36,127 bases of DNA from Spongiibacteraceae bacterium (GTDB lineage Bacteria; Pseudomonadota; Gammaproteobacteria; Pseudomonadales; Dasaniaceae): NCBI GenBank assembly GCA_030621845.1, contig JAUXHA010000015.1:1-36127 (forward strand). The letters run 5' to 3'. Position numbers and translations under genes: made by a program. Shown piece by piece: positions 1 through 8,712 of the stretch. The notes under the pieces were generated by a model. That model worked only from the letters and a program-made list of their open reading frames with translations, did not search any database and was not told where the DNA came from. Position 1 is the stretch's first letter; each line of letters begins with the position of its first letter.

Positions 1-54
1 GGATGTCCGGGATGCTGCTAAGTGCCATAAGTTATGCCTGTAAGCCGTTTGTGG

Positions 55-1236
55 TTAGATTAATTCAATGCCAACGGCAGTTGCTTCGCCGCCGCCTATG
101 CAAAGCGCCGCAACGCCGCGTTGTTTGCCGAGTTTCTTCAGTGCGTACATCAGGCTCACGATAATACGGGAGCCGGTCGAACCAATGGGGTGGCCCTGGG
201 CGCAGGCACCGCCGTGAACATTCACGGTGCTGGGATCCAGCTCCAGTTGCTGGATAGTCAGCATCGTCACCATGGCAAAGGCTTCGTTAATTTCCCAGAG
301 ATCAACGTCTTCTTTATTCCAGCCGGTTTTTGCCAGCACCTTATTAATGGCATCAATCGGTGCGGTGGTGAACAGTTCGGGTTGCTGGGAGTGGCGTGAG
401 TGAGCGATTATTTTTGCCATGGCGGGTAGCTCGCGCCGCTTCGCTTCTGTTTCACTCATCAGGATTAACGCGGAGGCGCCATCGGATATCGAGCTGGCGT
501 TGGCGGCGGTAATGGTACCGTCTTTGGCGAAGGCCGGGCGCAGGCTGGGGATTTTATCCAATCGTGCCTTGCCGGGTTGCTCGTCATCCTTTACCACCAC
601 ATCGCCTTTACGGCTGGAAATAGTCACCGGCACAATCTCGGCATCCAGTGAGCCATCGGCAATGGCTTTTTGGGCGCGCTGGGTTGATTCAATAGCGAAG
701 GCATCCATTGCTTCGCGGCTGAGATGATGATCATCCGCTGTTTGCTGGGCAAAGCTGCCCATCATTTTTCCACTGTAGGCATCTTCGAGGCCATCAAGGA
801 ACATGTGGTCATGCATGATCGCCTGGCCAGTGCCGAGCCCACTGCGGGCATGGGGTAAAACGTGGGGGGCATTGGTCATACTCTCCATGCCGCCGGTAAG
901 TACGGTGGTGCAGCTACCCGAGAGAATCTGGTCGTGACCGTAGATGGTTGCCTGCATACCAGAGCCACAAAGTTTATTGATGGTGACACAGCCGGTGGCG
1001 ATGGGCAGCCCGGCATTGAGAGCCGCCTGGCGGGCAGGGCCTTGTTTGAGGCCCGCAGCGAGTACGCAGCCCATAATCACTTCTTCGATATCATCGCTGG
1101 CGATGCCGGAACGCTCAATGCAGGCTTTGATGGCACTGCTACCCAGTTCTACGGCGCTTAGCCCGGATAAACTGCCCTGCAAGCCACCCATGGGGGTGCG
1201 TGCACCACTGACAATGACTACGGCATCTTTAGACAT
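55..1236 (-). CDS. Acetyl-CoA C-acetyltransferase (thiolase)
   Basis: Thiolase that condenses or cleaves acetyl-CoA/acetoacetyl-CoA (and perhaps longer 3-ketoacyl-CoA) in the cytoplasm. The catalytic set is complete: Cys90 in NKLCGSGMQA, His349 in CAQGHPIGSTG and Cys379 in CIGGGEA, counted from MSKDAVV. These sit at almost the same positions as Cys89, His348 and Cys378 of the Zoogloea enzyme, and the 393-residue length is normal. I chose the ATG at 1236 because AGGA lies 7 bases upstream; an in-frame start ten codons earlier (1266) has no ribosome site. The gene stands alone, divergent from the small secreted protein at 1446. Whether it serves beta-oxidation or polyhydroxyalkanoate synthesis cannot be told; no phaB or fadB is next to it. 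Confidence 0.93.
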   Translation of the reverse strand: MSKDAVVIVSGARTPMGGLQGSLSGLSAVELGSSAIKACIERSGIASDDIEEVIMGCVLAAGLKQGPARQAALNAGLPIATGCVTINKLCGSGMQATIYGHDQILSGSCTTVLTGGMESMTNAPHVLPHARSGLGTGQAIMHDHMFLDGLEDAYSGKMMGSFAQQTADDHHLSREAMDAFAIESTQRAQKAIADGSLDAEIVPVTISSRKGDVVVKDDEQPGKARLDKIPSLRPAFAKDGTITAANASSISDGASALILMSETEAKRRELPAMAKIIAHSRHSQQPELFTTAPIDAINKVLAKTGWNKEDVDLWEINEAFAMVTMLTIQQLELDPSTVNVHGGACAQGHPIGSTGSRIIVSLMYALKKLGKQRGVAALCIGGGEATAVGIELI

Positions 1237-1445
1237 GATTGAATCCTGTGATTGGAAATTGGCCATATTTAGCCATAGTGAATGAGTAGATACAACAGCA
1301 TGCCCTGGGCGATGCGCTATTTCTATGCAGGCAATATTGGCTATAGCTACTGATGCTGGAACAATATTGTTTAACTATTGAAACAGGTGAGGGTTTCACT
1401 GTAGCCTTAGGCGCTGGGCTATCTGACGGCTAAGGGAAATTAATA

Positions 1446-2027
1446 GTGAAAAACATACTGCGCTGCCTGCTGCTTTTATTGGCTAATAGTGCTTATAGCG
1501 AGGAAGCGAGCCAGTCGGGGCCGGGAATTAGCGATGAGGCATTTAAGCAGTCTTCGGCAGTATCCACTGCCCGCGAAGGCTTTGCCCTTGAACAGGGGGC
1601 GACGTTTGGCTGGCGTGAAAATATCATCCTGGCCCAGGATGTTAATATTTCATCGGACAATGGTTTTCTCGTGGACGACGTTAAATTCATTATTGAGACT
1701 GAGTTGAGTAAATTAGGTATGGTCTTTGTGGATCCGATGGATTCGCGCTACGCGATTGTGGCGGCGGTGTTGATCGGGGATAGTGATGAGGGTAAGGCAT
1801 TATCCGATTTGACGAAATTGTATCCGACGCTGGGAGCGGTGGAGGAACACGAGACAGGTACCTTGTTGATCGGGATTAGCCGACCCGGTAATTCGATTTT
1901 ACTGTGGCGAGGTGCTATCCAGGTGTTTTTGGCGGGTGAGCATTACAGCAATGATGAAAAGCTCGCACGTTTTCAACCGCTGGTGCAGGATCTGATGAGC
2001 ACTATTCCCCTGCAGCCAAAAAATTAA
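1446..2027 (+). CDS. Small exported protein, possibly DUF4136-like
   Basis: A 193-residue protein with a clear N-terminal signal peptide (basic MKNILR, then a leucine-rich core, cleavage probably after NSAYS). The start is GTG, preceded by AAGGGAA. The second half reads like DUF4136 proteins: a middle segment for a redundant ageing-type beta fold, a statement of outward form around ILLWRGAIQ, and a C-terminal helix ending in a short proline segment. That assignment is weak and based on pattern only. It has no lipobox, so it is probably free in the periplasm. Its stop overlaps that of the convergent AraC gene by four bases (TTAA, 2024-2027). Function unknown. Confidence 0.7.
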   Translation: MKNILRCLLLLLANSAYSEEASQSGPGISDEAFKQSSAVSTAREGFALEQGATFGWRENIILAQDVNISSDNGFLVDDVKFIIETELSKLGMVFVDPMDSRYAIVAAVLIGDSDEGKALSDLTKLYPTLGAVEEHETGTLLIGISRPGNSILLWRGAIQVFLAGEHYSNDEKLARFQPLVQDLMSTIPLQPKN

Positions 2028-3010
2028 ACCATTTTAAATAATTTCCCTCGCGACGCCTTTCGATAAGAGAGCGGTGTAAGCCCCATCACTTTTTTAAAGC
2101 GTGCGCAGAGATAACTGCTGTCCGGGTAACCAGCCTGTGCCGCTACTTCATTGATAGAAAGATTCGATGTACGCAGTAATTCCCGGGCGCTATTCAAGCG
2201 CAGGTTTTGTAAGTAGTCTCCCGCCGTGATCCCGGTTGCCTGTTTAAAGCGACGGTTAAATGTCCGCATTGATAATTGTAATTGCGCTGCCAGTTGCTTC
2301 AGTGAAACGGCGCTATGACTATGTTCGCGCAGCCACTCCTGGGCCTCAATAATGACTTCATCGTGGTGAACATTGGTTTCGTGTAAGGCGTAGGCATGGC
2401 TTTCAAAACTGCGGCGAATTTCCGGTGAGAATTGTCCCTCTACCCGTCTTGCTACCGTTTCTCCATAGAGTTTCCCCAATAAATGTACCACCAGGTCGGC
2501 ACTGGAATTAACACTGCCCGCACAGTAAATATTGCCGGCCTGGGTAATCAGGTACTGGGGTTTGCTATCTACTTTTGGATAACGGCGGGCAAAGTCGTCA
2601 CAATAATACCAGTGGGTGGTTGCGGGCTTATTGTCCAATAAACCCGCTTCTGCCAGTAAATAGCTGCTGGTGCCGATGGCAAAGACGATGTTATCGCTGC
2701 GAACGATCTGTTGTAGCCAGGGAATCAACTGCGGGAACTGCTTGATAATATGCATTGGGCTGCGCCACAGGGCGGGGAGGATAAGCCAGTCTGTTTCAGT
2801 AATCTCACTAAAGTGGCAGTCAGTGACCAGCTGTAAATTGCCGACCATTGTTACCGTGGGGCTATCACAGCTGACCACCTTGACCTGAATTGAGGGCTGC
2901 TTACCGCGGCGGGTACGGGCCAGGGTGCTCGCGGCATTGAGCATTTCAAGGGGTAGCGTGATGCTGGAACCCAGTGAGTGGGGCAGGGCTAGCAGGGTGA
3001 TTCGATACAT
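2024..3010 (-). CDS. GlxA-type AraC family transcriptional regulator
   Basis: A 328-residue regulator of the GlxA subgroup: an N-terminal DJ-1/PfpI (glutamine amidotransferase-like) domain over about residues 1-190 and a C-terminal AraC double helix-turn-helix over about 225-320. The HTH region shows LKQLAAQLQLSMRTFNRRFK and then INEVAAQAGYPDSSYLCARF, both canonical. In the DJ-1 domain the nucleophile-elbow position reads GTSSY, without the Cys that true DJ-1 hydrolases carry, so the domain is likely to sense a ligand rather than catalyse. It is transcribed away from fabY, 143 bases from the chosen fabY start, which makes fabY and the following methyltransferase candidate targets. No ribosome site is obvious before the ATG. 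Confidence 0.9.
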   Translation of the reverse strand: MYRITLLALPHSLGSSITLPLEMLNAASTLARTRRGKQPSIQVKVVSCDSPTVTMVGNLQLVTDCHFSEITETDWLILPALWRSPMHIIKQFPQLIPWLQQIVRSDNIVFAIGTSSYLLAEAGLLDNKPATTHWYYCDDFARRYPKVDSKPQYLITQAGNIYCAGSVNSSADLVVHLLGKLYGETVARRVEGQFSPEIRRSFESHAYALHETNVHHDEVIIEAQEWLREHSHSAVSLKQLAAQLQLSMRTFNRRFKQATGITAGDYLQNLRLNSARELLRTSNLSINEVAAQAGYPDSSYLCARFKKVMGLTPLSYRKASRGKLFKMV

Positions 3011-3153
3011 GGGGTGCTTGACCAGAATGACTAAAAAGTACTATTTTATGGCTATATAGGCTTATTTTAAAGTGTTAATTCGCGCTACTATGGCCGCTGC
3101 TTGCGCTAGTGATGGCGTATTTTGTTTTCGGCTTCGTTTCAGGAAGAAAAACC

Positions 3154-5022
3154 ATGACTAATATCCCGGTAATTGTTGGTTTCGGTGGCGTGAATGCCGC
3201 CGGTCGTGGTTCTTTTCATCACGCCTACAACAGGCTGGTACTGGATAAGCTCGATGCGGCCAGTCAGCAGAAAACCTACCAAAGTCTGGCCGCGTTAATG
3301 CAAATTGATGGTGTGGGTGGTGCACTCAGCACGCAGCAAAAACAGTATATTCTCGACCATACCCTGATTCGCCAAATTGAGGATAGCCACTTTGACCCTC
3401 GGCACCTACCGCGGAATAAACGCATGCCGGTATCGGTTACTGATGGTATTGCCAGCATGGTCGCCAAAGCGCGTGACTTGCCTGGTGTGATACCGCCGAA
3501 CTGGACCGTAGCTGAGTTGGGTGAGGGCAAGGTGCGGGTTGATATTCGCGATGATAATGAGTTCCTGATACCAACTGAGAGCCTGTTTCCGGTGCAGTCA
3601 GCAGGTCAGTTGCCGACCGGTTTTGATCCCGGGGCACTGTATCCCTCAAGAAGCCATCCCCGTGGATTGGAAATGACTGTCTATGCCGCTTCCGATGCGC
3701 TGGGCAGTTTGGGTATTGACTGGCAACAGGTTTGTGCCAGCGTGGCACCCGACCAAATCAGTGTTTACGCTGGCTGTGCGATGGGTCAGTTGGATCATAA
3801 TGGCCATGGCAATATGCTCTCTGCGCGGTTTAATGGTGGGCGAGCCAGTTCTCGTAACTGTGCCTTTGGTCTGGTTGAAATGGCCGCTGATTTTATTAAT
3901 GCCTATGTACTGGGTAGTGTCGGAAATACTGGCACGGCGGTTGGTGCCTGTGCGTCCTTTCTTTATAATTTACGCCAGGGTGTGCAGGAAATTCAATCGG
4001 GTAAAACCCGGGTTGCCTTTATAGGCTCCAGTGAAGCGCCCATCGTCGCCGATTTGATGGCCGGCTTTGTCGCCATGGGTGCGCTGGCCACGGATGAGGA
4101 TTTACTGAAACTGGATGCTGCCGAGGGGCGGACAACGCCGGATTATCGCCGCGCCTGTAGGCCGTTCAGCGACAACTGCGGTTTTACCATTGCCGAATCG
4201 GCGCAGTATGTGGTGTTGTTTGACGATAGTCTGGCCGTTGAACTCGGGGCGACAGTGTACGGGGCAGTCAGCGATGTACTGGTCAATGCCGATGGCCACA
4301 AGAAATCGATTTCAGCGCCCGGTGTTGGCAATTATATTACTGTTGCCAAGGCGGTGGCTGGCGCACGCAGTATTCTCGGGGATGAGGCCATTCGCCATCG
4401 TTCAATGATCCATGCTCATGGCACCAGTACGCCACAGAATCGAGTCAGCGAATCCCACATCCTCAATGAAACTGCGAAAATTTTTGGTATTGAAAAGTGG
4501 CCGGTGGCGGCGATTAAAGCGTATTTGGGGCACTCAATGGCTCCCGCATCCGGCGATCAATTACTCAGCGCCCTGGGCCTGTGGTCGCAGGGTATTATTC
4601 CCGGCATTAACACTATTTCTCATATCGCCGATAATGTTCATCACAGCCATCTGGCGCTGTCCAATCAACACACCGAAGTAGGCAAGGAGGGCATTGATGT
4701 AGCCTTTCTCAACTCCAAGGGCTTTGGTGGCAATAATGCTTCGGCGGCGGTATTAGCGCCACATATCGTTGAAAAAATGCTGGCGAAAAAACACGGTAGC
4801 CAGGCGATGACCGCCTATCGAAAAAATAACGAGTCAGTGCGAGAGCAGGCGGCGGCTTACGATGAGCTGGCGATCAAGGGTGAAACCTCGCCGACCTACC
4901 GCTTTGATCACAATGTACTTGGTGGTGATGACTTAACTATCGACGAGCACCAGATCAAGGTGCCTGGTTATAAACAGGCCATTGACCTGGATATTAAGTC
5001 GCCCTATGCCGATCTTCTTTAA
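3154..5022 (+). CDS. fabY: Beta-ketoacyl-ACP synthase, FabY type
   Basis: A 622-residue condensing enzyme strongly resembling FabY of Pseudomonas aeruginosa (PA5174, about 634 residues), which makes acetoacetyl-ACP from acetyl-CoA and malonyl-ACP and so starts fatty acid synthesis. Shared stretches include the N-terminal VIVGFGGVNAAGR, INADG-like VNADGHKKSISAPG, NSKGFGGNNAS, and the C-terminal KVPGYKQ. The condensing triad is visible: Cys266 (GACASF), His422 (HAHGTST) and His460 (GHSMAPAS). ATG 3154 is chosen because AGGAAG precedes it at good spacing; the frame stays open 15 codons further up without a ribosome site. It is followed after 31 bases by an FkbM methyltransferase, probably co-transcribed. 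A paralogue with a different acyl substrate cannot be excluded. Confidence 0.88.
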   Translation: MTNIPVIVGFGGVNAAGRGSFHHAYNRLVLDKLDAASQQKTYQSLAALMQIDGVGGALSTQQKQYILDHTLIRQIEDSHFDPRHLPRNKRMPVSVTDGIASMVAKARDLPGVIPPNWTVAELGEGKVRVDIRDDNEFLIPTESLFPVQSAGQLPTGFDPGALYPSRSHPRGLEMTVYAASDALGSLGIDWQQVCASVAPDQISVYAGCAMGQLDHNGHGNMLSARFNGGRASSRNCAFGLVEMAADFINAYVLGSVGNTGTAVGACASFLYNLRQGVQEIQSGKTRVAFIGSSEAPIVADLMAGFVAMGALATDEDLLKLDAAEGRTTPDYRRACRPFSDNCGFTIAESAQYVVLFDDSLAVELGATVYGAVSDVLVNADGHKKSISAPGVGNYITVAKAVAGARSILGDEAIRHRSMIHAHGTSTPQNRVSESHILNETAKIFGIEKWPVAAIKAYLGHSMAPASGDQLLSALGLWSQGIIPGINTISHIADNVHHSHLALSNQHTEVGKEGIDVAFLNSKGFGGNNASAAVLAPHIVEKMLAKKHGSQAMTAYRKNNESVREQAAAYDELAIKGETSPTYRFDHNVLGGDDLTIDEHQIKVPGYKQAIDLDIKSPYADLL

Positions 5023-5053
5023 GATAGTGTAAACAAGTAAACCCTGGATCGCA

Positions 5054-5842
5054 GTGAAACCCTATTCTCTACATATTGACCGTTGCCCTACTGATTTAGC
5101 GATGTTCGTTCATGACAGGGGGGATCAGCATGTGTCCAAAAGTATTAGAGAAAGCGGTGTCTGGGAGCCCTATGAAACCAGCTTGTTTCTGGAGCGGCTT
5201 AGTCCAGCCGCGGTGGTGGTTGATGTGGGTGCCAATATTGGCTATTACAGCTTGCTGGCCGCCGCTATGGTTGGTGAGCTGGGTAAGGTGTTCAGTTTTG
5301 AGCCGGACCCTGAAAATTTTAACTTACTGGAAAAAAATCTTCAGTTAAATACTTTCCCCTGGGTAAATGCAGTGGCGGCGGCTTTATCCGATAGCGATAG
5401 CGATGGCCAGTTATACCTTAATAATAACAATTACGGTGACCACCAGATTTACGACGATGGCAGCGGCAGGTCCAGTCGCGCTATTCGCCTGTTGCAGGGC
5501 AATGATTATTTTAACGATAAGATAAACCATATTGATGTCTTGAAAGTTGACACTCAAGGGGCAGAGTATCGGGTAATTAAAGGTTTATTACCCCTGCTAA
5601 AAAAGAGCCGTCGTCGGCTGAGTATCATTATTGAATTCTGGCCCTATGGTTTGCGTAAGGCCGGAGCCGATGGCCAGGCACTGGTTACCTTGCTGCTTGA
5701 ACTGGAACTGCCTTTCCATATTATTGATCACGATGGTGGTACATTGATTCCTTGCAGTGAAAAACAATTGCGCGAGTGGGTGGAGATGGTCGACAGTTTC
5801 CCTGAGGATCAAGGATTTATGAATATACTGGTTGGGCGCTAG
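5054..5842 (+). CDS. FkbM family SAM-dependent methyltransferase
   Basis: A 262-residue class I methyltransferase. The SAM-binding motif I is VVVDVGANIGYYS (about residues 55-67), motif II is the acidic end of VFSFEPDPENF (about 78-88), and VLKVDTQGAEY near residue 165 is the FkbM-specific stretch. FkbM enzymes O-methylate sugars, polyketides or lipids; the substrate here is unknown. The start is GTG with no strong ribosome site, 31 bases after fabY, so translation may depend on read-through from the same message. Co-location with a ketoacyl synthase suggests, but does not show, a lipid or small natural product target. No membrane segment or signal peptide is seen, so it should be cytoplasmic. 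Confidence 0.85.
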   Translation: MKPYSLHIDRCPTDLAMFVHDRGDQHVSKSIRESGVWEPYETSLFLERLSPAAVVVDVGANIGYYSLLAAAMVGELGKVFSFEPDPENFNLLEKNLQLNTFPWVNAVAAALSDSDSDGQLYLNNNNYGDHQIYDDGSGRSSRAIRLLQGNDYFNDKINHIDVLKVDTQGAEYRVIKGLLPLLKKSRRRLSIIIEFWPYGLRKAGADGQALVTLLLELELPFHIIDHDGGTLIPCSEKQLREWVEMVDSFPEDQGFMNILVGR

Positions 5843-5957
5843 ACAGCCGCCATGTTACATTTTCCTTGTGCCAAGTTACTACGCAGAGGCTGTTGGTTAA
5901 TTTCCCTACCTAACGGTGCGCTTCACCGTTACACTGTGCGTCTGTTTTTTTGACTGG

Positions 5958-8120
5958 ATGCTTGTTTTGAATCGTACTCTTTCCCTTTCCCTTTCCCTTT
6001 GCGTTTTGCTGATGTCGCTGTCATTGCAGGCGCACTCGCTCTCTGTCAGTGATGATCGCCTCGACAATGCCGTCAGTGAAGCGGGTAATTGGTTGGCCCA
6101 TGGTAAAACCTGGCGTGAGCAGCGCTACAGTCCGCTGCAACAAATTAATGAACAGTCCGTAGCGCAATTAGGTATTGAGTGGTTTTTTGAGACGCCGTTT
6201 AACAGTGGTTTAGAGGGCACGCCGCTGGTCGTTGATGGGGTGATGTATGCCTCTGCTGAGTGGAGCGTGGTGTATGCGCTGGACGCGAGCAACGGCAAGT
6301 TGTTATGGAAGTTTGACCCACAGGTTCCCAGGTCGACCTCCTATAAATACTGTTGTGGCGCGGTGAACCGTGGCGTGGCGGTGTGGCAGGATAAAGTCTA
6401 TCTGGGTACCCTCGATGGTCGTTTGATTGCGATTGATGCGGCCAGCGGTTTGTCTGTGTGGCAAGCCCAGACCACGGATCCCGAAAAAGCTTACAGCATC
6501 ACCGGGGCACCGCGTATTGCCAATGGCAAGGTGATTATTGGCAATGGCGGCTCGGAATATGGCGTGCGAGGCTATGTCTCTGCCTACGACGCCCAAACCG
6601 GTGAGCAGGTCTGGCGCTTTTATACCATTCCGGGAAATCCTGCCGACGGTTTTGAAAATGAATTGATGGCGACAGCGGCCAAAACCTGGACGGGTGAATG
6701 GTGGAAAATGGGCGGTGGTGGCACCGTCTGGGACTCTATTGCCTTTGATCCTGAATTAAACCTGCTCTATATCGGTGTCGGCAATGGTGCGCCCCATAAT
6801 CGCAATATCCGCAGTCCCGAGGGTGGCGATAATTTATTCCTGACATCGATTGTGGCGCTCAATCCCGATACCGGTGAGTACGTCTGGCATCATCAGCAAG
6901 TCAATGGTGACAGCTGGGATTATACAGCGACCCAGCAAATGGTGTTGGCAGAAATTGAATGGCAAGGGCAGTTACGCCAGGTGCTAATGCAGGCACCCAA
7001 GGCAGGATTTTTTTATATCTATGACCGCGCCACGGGTGAACTGTTATCCGCCGAGCCCTACGTCAAGGTTAACTGGGCCAGCGGTTACGATATGGCTACG
7101 GGCAGGCCGATAGAAAACCCTGAGGCGCGCTACCCCAAAGGCAGTAAAGTACAGGTTTATCCCACGGGTTTGGGCGGCCACAACTGGCATTCGATGTCCT
7201 ACAGTCCCGATACCGGTTTGATGTATATCCCTACGCTTGAATTTGGCGCTGAGTTTGAAGAAGAGGACGATTTTGTCTTCCGTCCCCGGCACTGGAACAT
7301 CGGTTATAAGTCCGGCGGCCCTCCCTTCGGGCAGGAACTCACCCAGGCGATTATGAAAAACTTTCCCAAGGCATACCTGATGGCCTGGGACCCTCGGCGT
7401 CAGCAGGAGGTGTGGCGTGCACCGTACCCCTACATGTCCAATGGCGGAACCCTGGCGACTGCCGGTAACCTGGTATTCCAGGGCAGTGCCGATGGTTACT
7501 TTTACGCTTATCGTGCCGATACCGGAGAACGCCTGTGGCAGAGTGATGTGCAAAACGGAGTGATGGCGGCGCCGGTGAGTTATCGTGTGGGTGACGAGCA
7601 ATATGTGACGATACTGGTGGGTCGTGGCGGTGCGATTAGTATGATATTGGGTATCAGTCACCGTGGCTCGGGAATTAATGGCAGAATGATCACCTTTAAA
7701 CTGGGCGCTAATGGCCAGTTGCCGGCGATGCCCGCGACAAAGAACTATCCACAAACGCCACCATCGCTGGAAATGAGCCAGCAGGATATAGATAGGGGAC
7801 AGGCACTGTTCAATCGTTTCTGTTCCCGTTGTCATGGCATGAACGCGGTGAGTGATGGCTCGGTACCCGACTTGCGGCACCTGGAGCCGGTATGGCATGA
7901 AAACTTCCAGCGTGTGGTTCGAGAGGGCATGATGGAGGAGGCGGGTATGCCGCGCTTTGATGATGTGCTCGACGAGGCAGATGCGCGCCGGGTACAGGCT
8001 TATCTTATCGAGCGTAGTCATGAGGACCGGGCGTTGCGTGAATCGCCTGGCTGGTGGTTGGCGATCAAGCAATGGTTCTATACTTTGGTGGCAAAAATCA
8101 TGGCGTGGCTGGTTAATTGA
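5958..8120 (+). CDS. Quinohemoprotein (PQQ and heme c) alcohol dehydrogenase
   Basis: A periplasmic alcohol dehydrogenase with an N-terminal signal peptide, an eight-bladed PQQ propeller (about residues 40-590) and a C-terminal cytochrome c domain. Seen directly: a vicinal Cys132-Cys133 pair that stacks on PQQ, repeated tryptophan-docking blades such as AYDAQTGEQVW, catalytic Asp321 in SWDYTA, and the heme site CSRCH at 622-626. The residue two after the catalytic Asp is Thr323; lanthanide enzymes have Asp there, so calcium is predicted. At 720 residues the length matches soluble quinohemoprotein ethanol dehydrogenases. The start is uncertain: GTG 5916 is also in frame and neither has a ribosome site. 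The signal peptide is encoded partly by a CTTTCC tandem repeat. A C-terminal hydrophobic stretch after residue 700 could anchor it. Confidence 0.9.
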   Translation: MLVLNRTLSLSLSLCVLLMSLSLQAHSLSVSDDRLDNAVSEAGNWLAHGKTWREQRYSPLQQINEQSVAQLGIEWFFETPFNSGLEGTPLVVDGVMYASAEWSVVYALDASNGKLLWKFDPQVPRSTSYKYCCGAVNRGVAVWQDKVYLGTLDGRLIAIDAASGLSVWQAQTTDPEKAYSITGAPRIANGKVIIGNGGSEYGVRGYVSAYDAQTGEQVWRFYTIPGNPADGFENELMATAAKTWTGEWWKMGGGGTVWDSIAFDPELNLLYIGVGNGAPHNRNIRSPEGGDNLFLTSIVALNPDTGEYVWHHQQVNGDSWDYTATQQMVLAEIEWQGQLRQVLMQAPKAGFFYIYDRATGELLSAEPYVKVNWASGYDMATGRPIENPEARYPKGSKVQVYPTGLGGHNWHSMSYSPDTGLMYIPTLEFGAEFEEEDDFVFRPRHWNIGYKSGGPPFGQELTQAIMKNFPKAYLMAWDPRRQQEVWRAPYPYMSNGGTLATAGNLVFQGSADGYFYAYRADTGERLWQSDVQNGVMAAPVSYRVGDEQYVTILVGRGGAISMILGISHRGSGINGRMITFKLGANGQLPAMPATKNYPQTPPSLEMSQQDIDRGQALFNRFCSRCHGMNAVSDGSVPDLRHLEPVWHENFQRVVREGMMEEAGMPRFDDVLDEADARRVQAYLIERSHEDRALRESPGWWLAIKQWFYTLVAKIMAWLVN
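5979..6000 (+). repeat. CTTTCC hexanucleotide tandem repeat in signal peptide
   Basis: About 3.7 perfect copies of the six-base unit CTTTCC, in frame, encoding alternating Leu-Ser in the hydrophobic core of the dehydrogenase signal peptide. Gain or loss of a unit would change the core by two residues without shifting the frame. Confidence 0.85.
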
Positions 8121-8153
8121 TTCGCCACTGACAAGGTTAAACAGGAATTGATA

Positions 8154-8711
8154 GTGGATGCATTCGATTTATTACACGGTCGCAATTCAGTAGCGAAACT
8201 TTGTGAGCCGGCACCGGGCAAGGAGGCATTGGAAAATATTTACCGGGCGGCGCTGCGGGCACCTGATCATGCGCGTTTAAGACCGTGGCGGTTTTTGAGC
8301 GTAACAGGTGATGGCCGCAATAAACTTGGCGAGCTGTATGCACGGGCGCTGGCAGCACGCAATTCGCAGGCCACAGTAGCAGAGCTGGACAAGGCGCGTG
8401 GCAAAGCCCTGCGGGCACCGTTGATTGTGGTGGTGGTGGCCTGTATCCAGGCGCACCCCAAGGTGCCTAAAGTGGAGCAGTTACTCTCCGCAGGCTGTGC
8501 CGCTCATGCTATGTTACTGGCCGTCCATGCGCTGGGCTTTGCCGGTATCTGGCGTACCGGCGCCAATGCCTTTGATCGCATGGTGATGGACGGACTGGGG
8601 CTTGCTGCTAATGAAGAGCTTATTGGTTTCCTGTATCTTGGTACCGTGGACGGCAAGGCCAAACCCTTGGCGGAACTGAATGTCGCCGATTATGTCCAGG
8701 AGTGGAAATAA
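8154..8711 (+). CDS. ydjA: YdjA-like NAD(P)H nitroreductase
   Basis: A 185-residue FMN-dependent nitroreductase-fold protein matching E. coli YdjA along its whole length: LLHGRNSVAKL for the N-terminal FMN phosphate-binding Arg/Ser region, AALRAPDHARLRPWRF, and the C-terminal GFAGIWRTG and IGFLYLGT. Such proteins reduce nitro or other electrophilic substrates; the natural substrate of YdjA is not known. GTG 8154 is chosen because AGGA lies 7 bases upstream; the in-frame TTG six bases earlier would be too close to it. The gene begins 33 bases after the PQQ dehydrogenase and ends one base before the dienoyl-CoA isomerase start, so the three are likely one transcript. Confidence 0.88.
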   Translation: MDAFDLLHGRNSVAKLCEPAPGKEALENIYRAALRAPDHARLRPWRFLSVTGDGRNKLGELYARALAARNSQATVAELDKARGKALRAPLIVVVVACIQAHPKVPKVEQLLSAGCAAHAMLLAVHALGFAGIWRTGANAFDRMVMDGLGLAANEELIGFLYLGTVDGKAKPLAELNVADYVQEWK

Positions 8712-8712
8712 C

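Noticed and set aside
1..54. Feature at the left edge
   Set aside because: Fifty-four bases downstream of the thiolase with no hairpin, frame or repeat that I can support.
7044..8072. Long open frame (342 codons) antisense to the PQQ dehydrogenase
   Set aside because: The translation is rich in His, Arg and Thr with no domain pattern, and lies entirely under a well-supported gene in the other strand.
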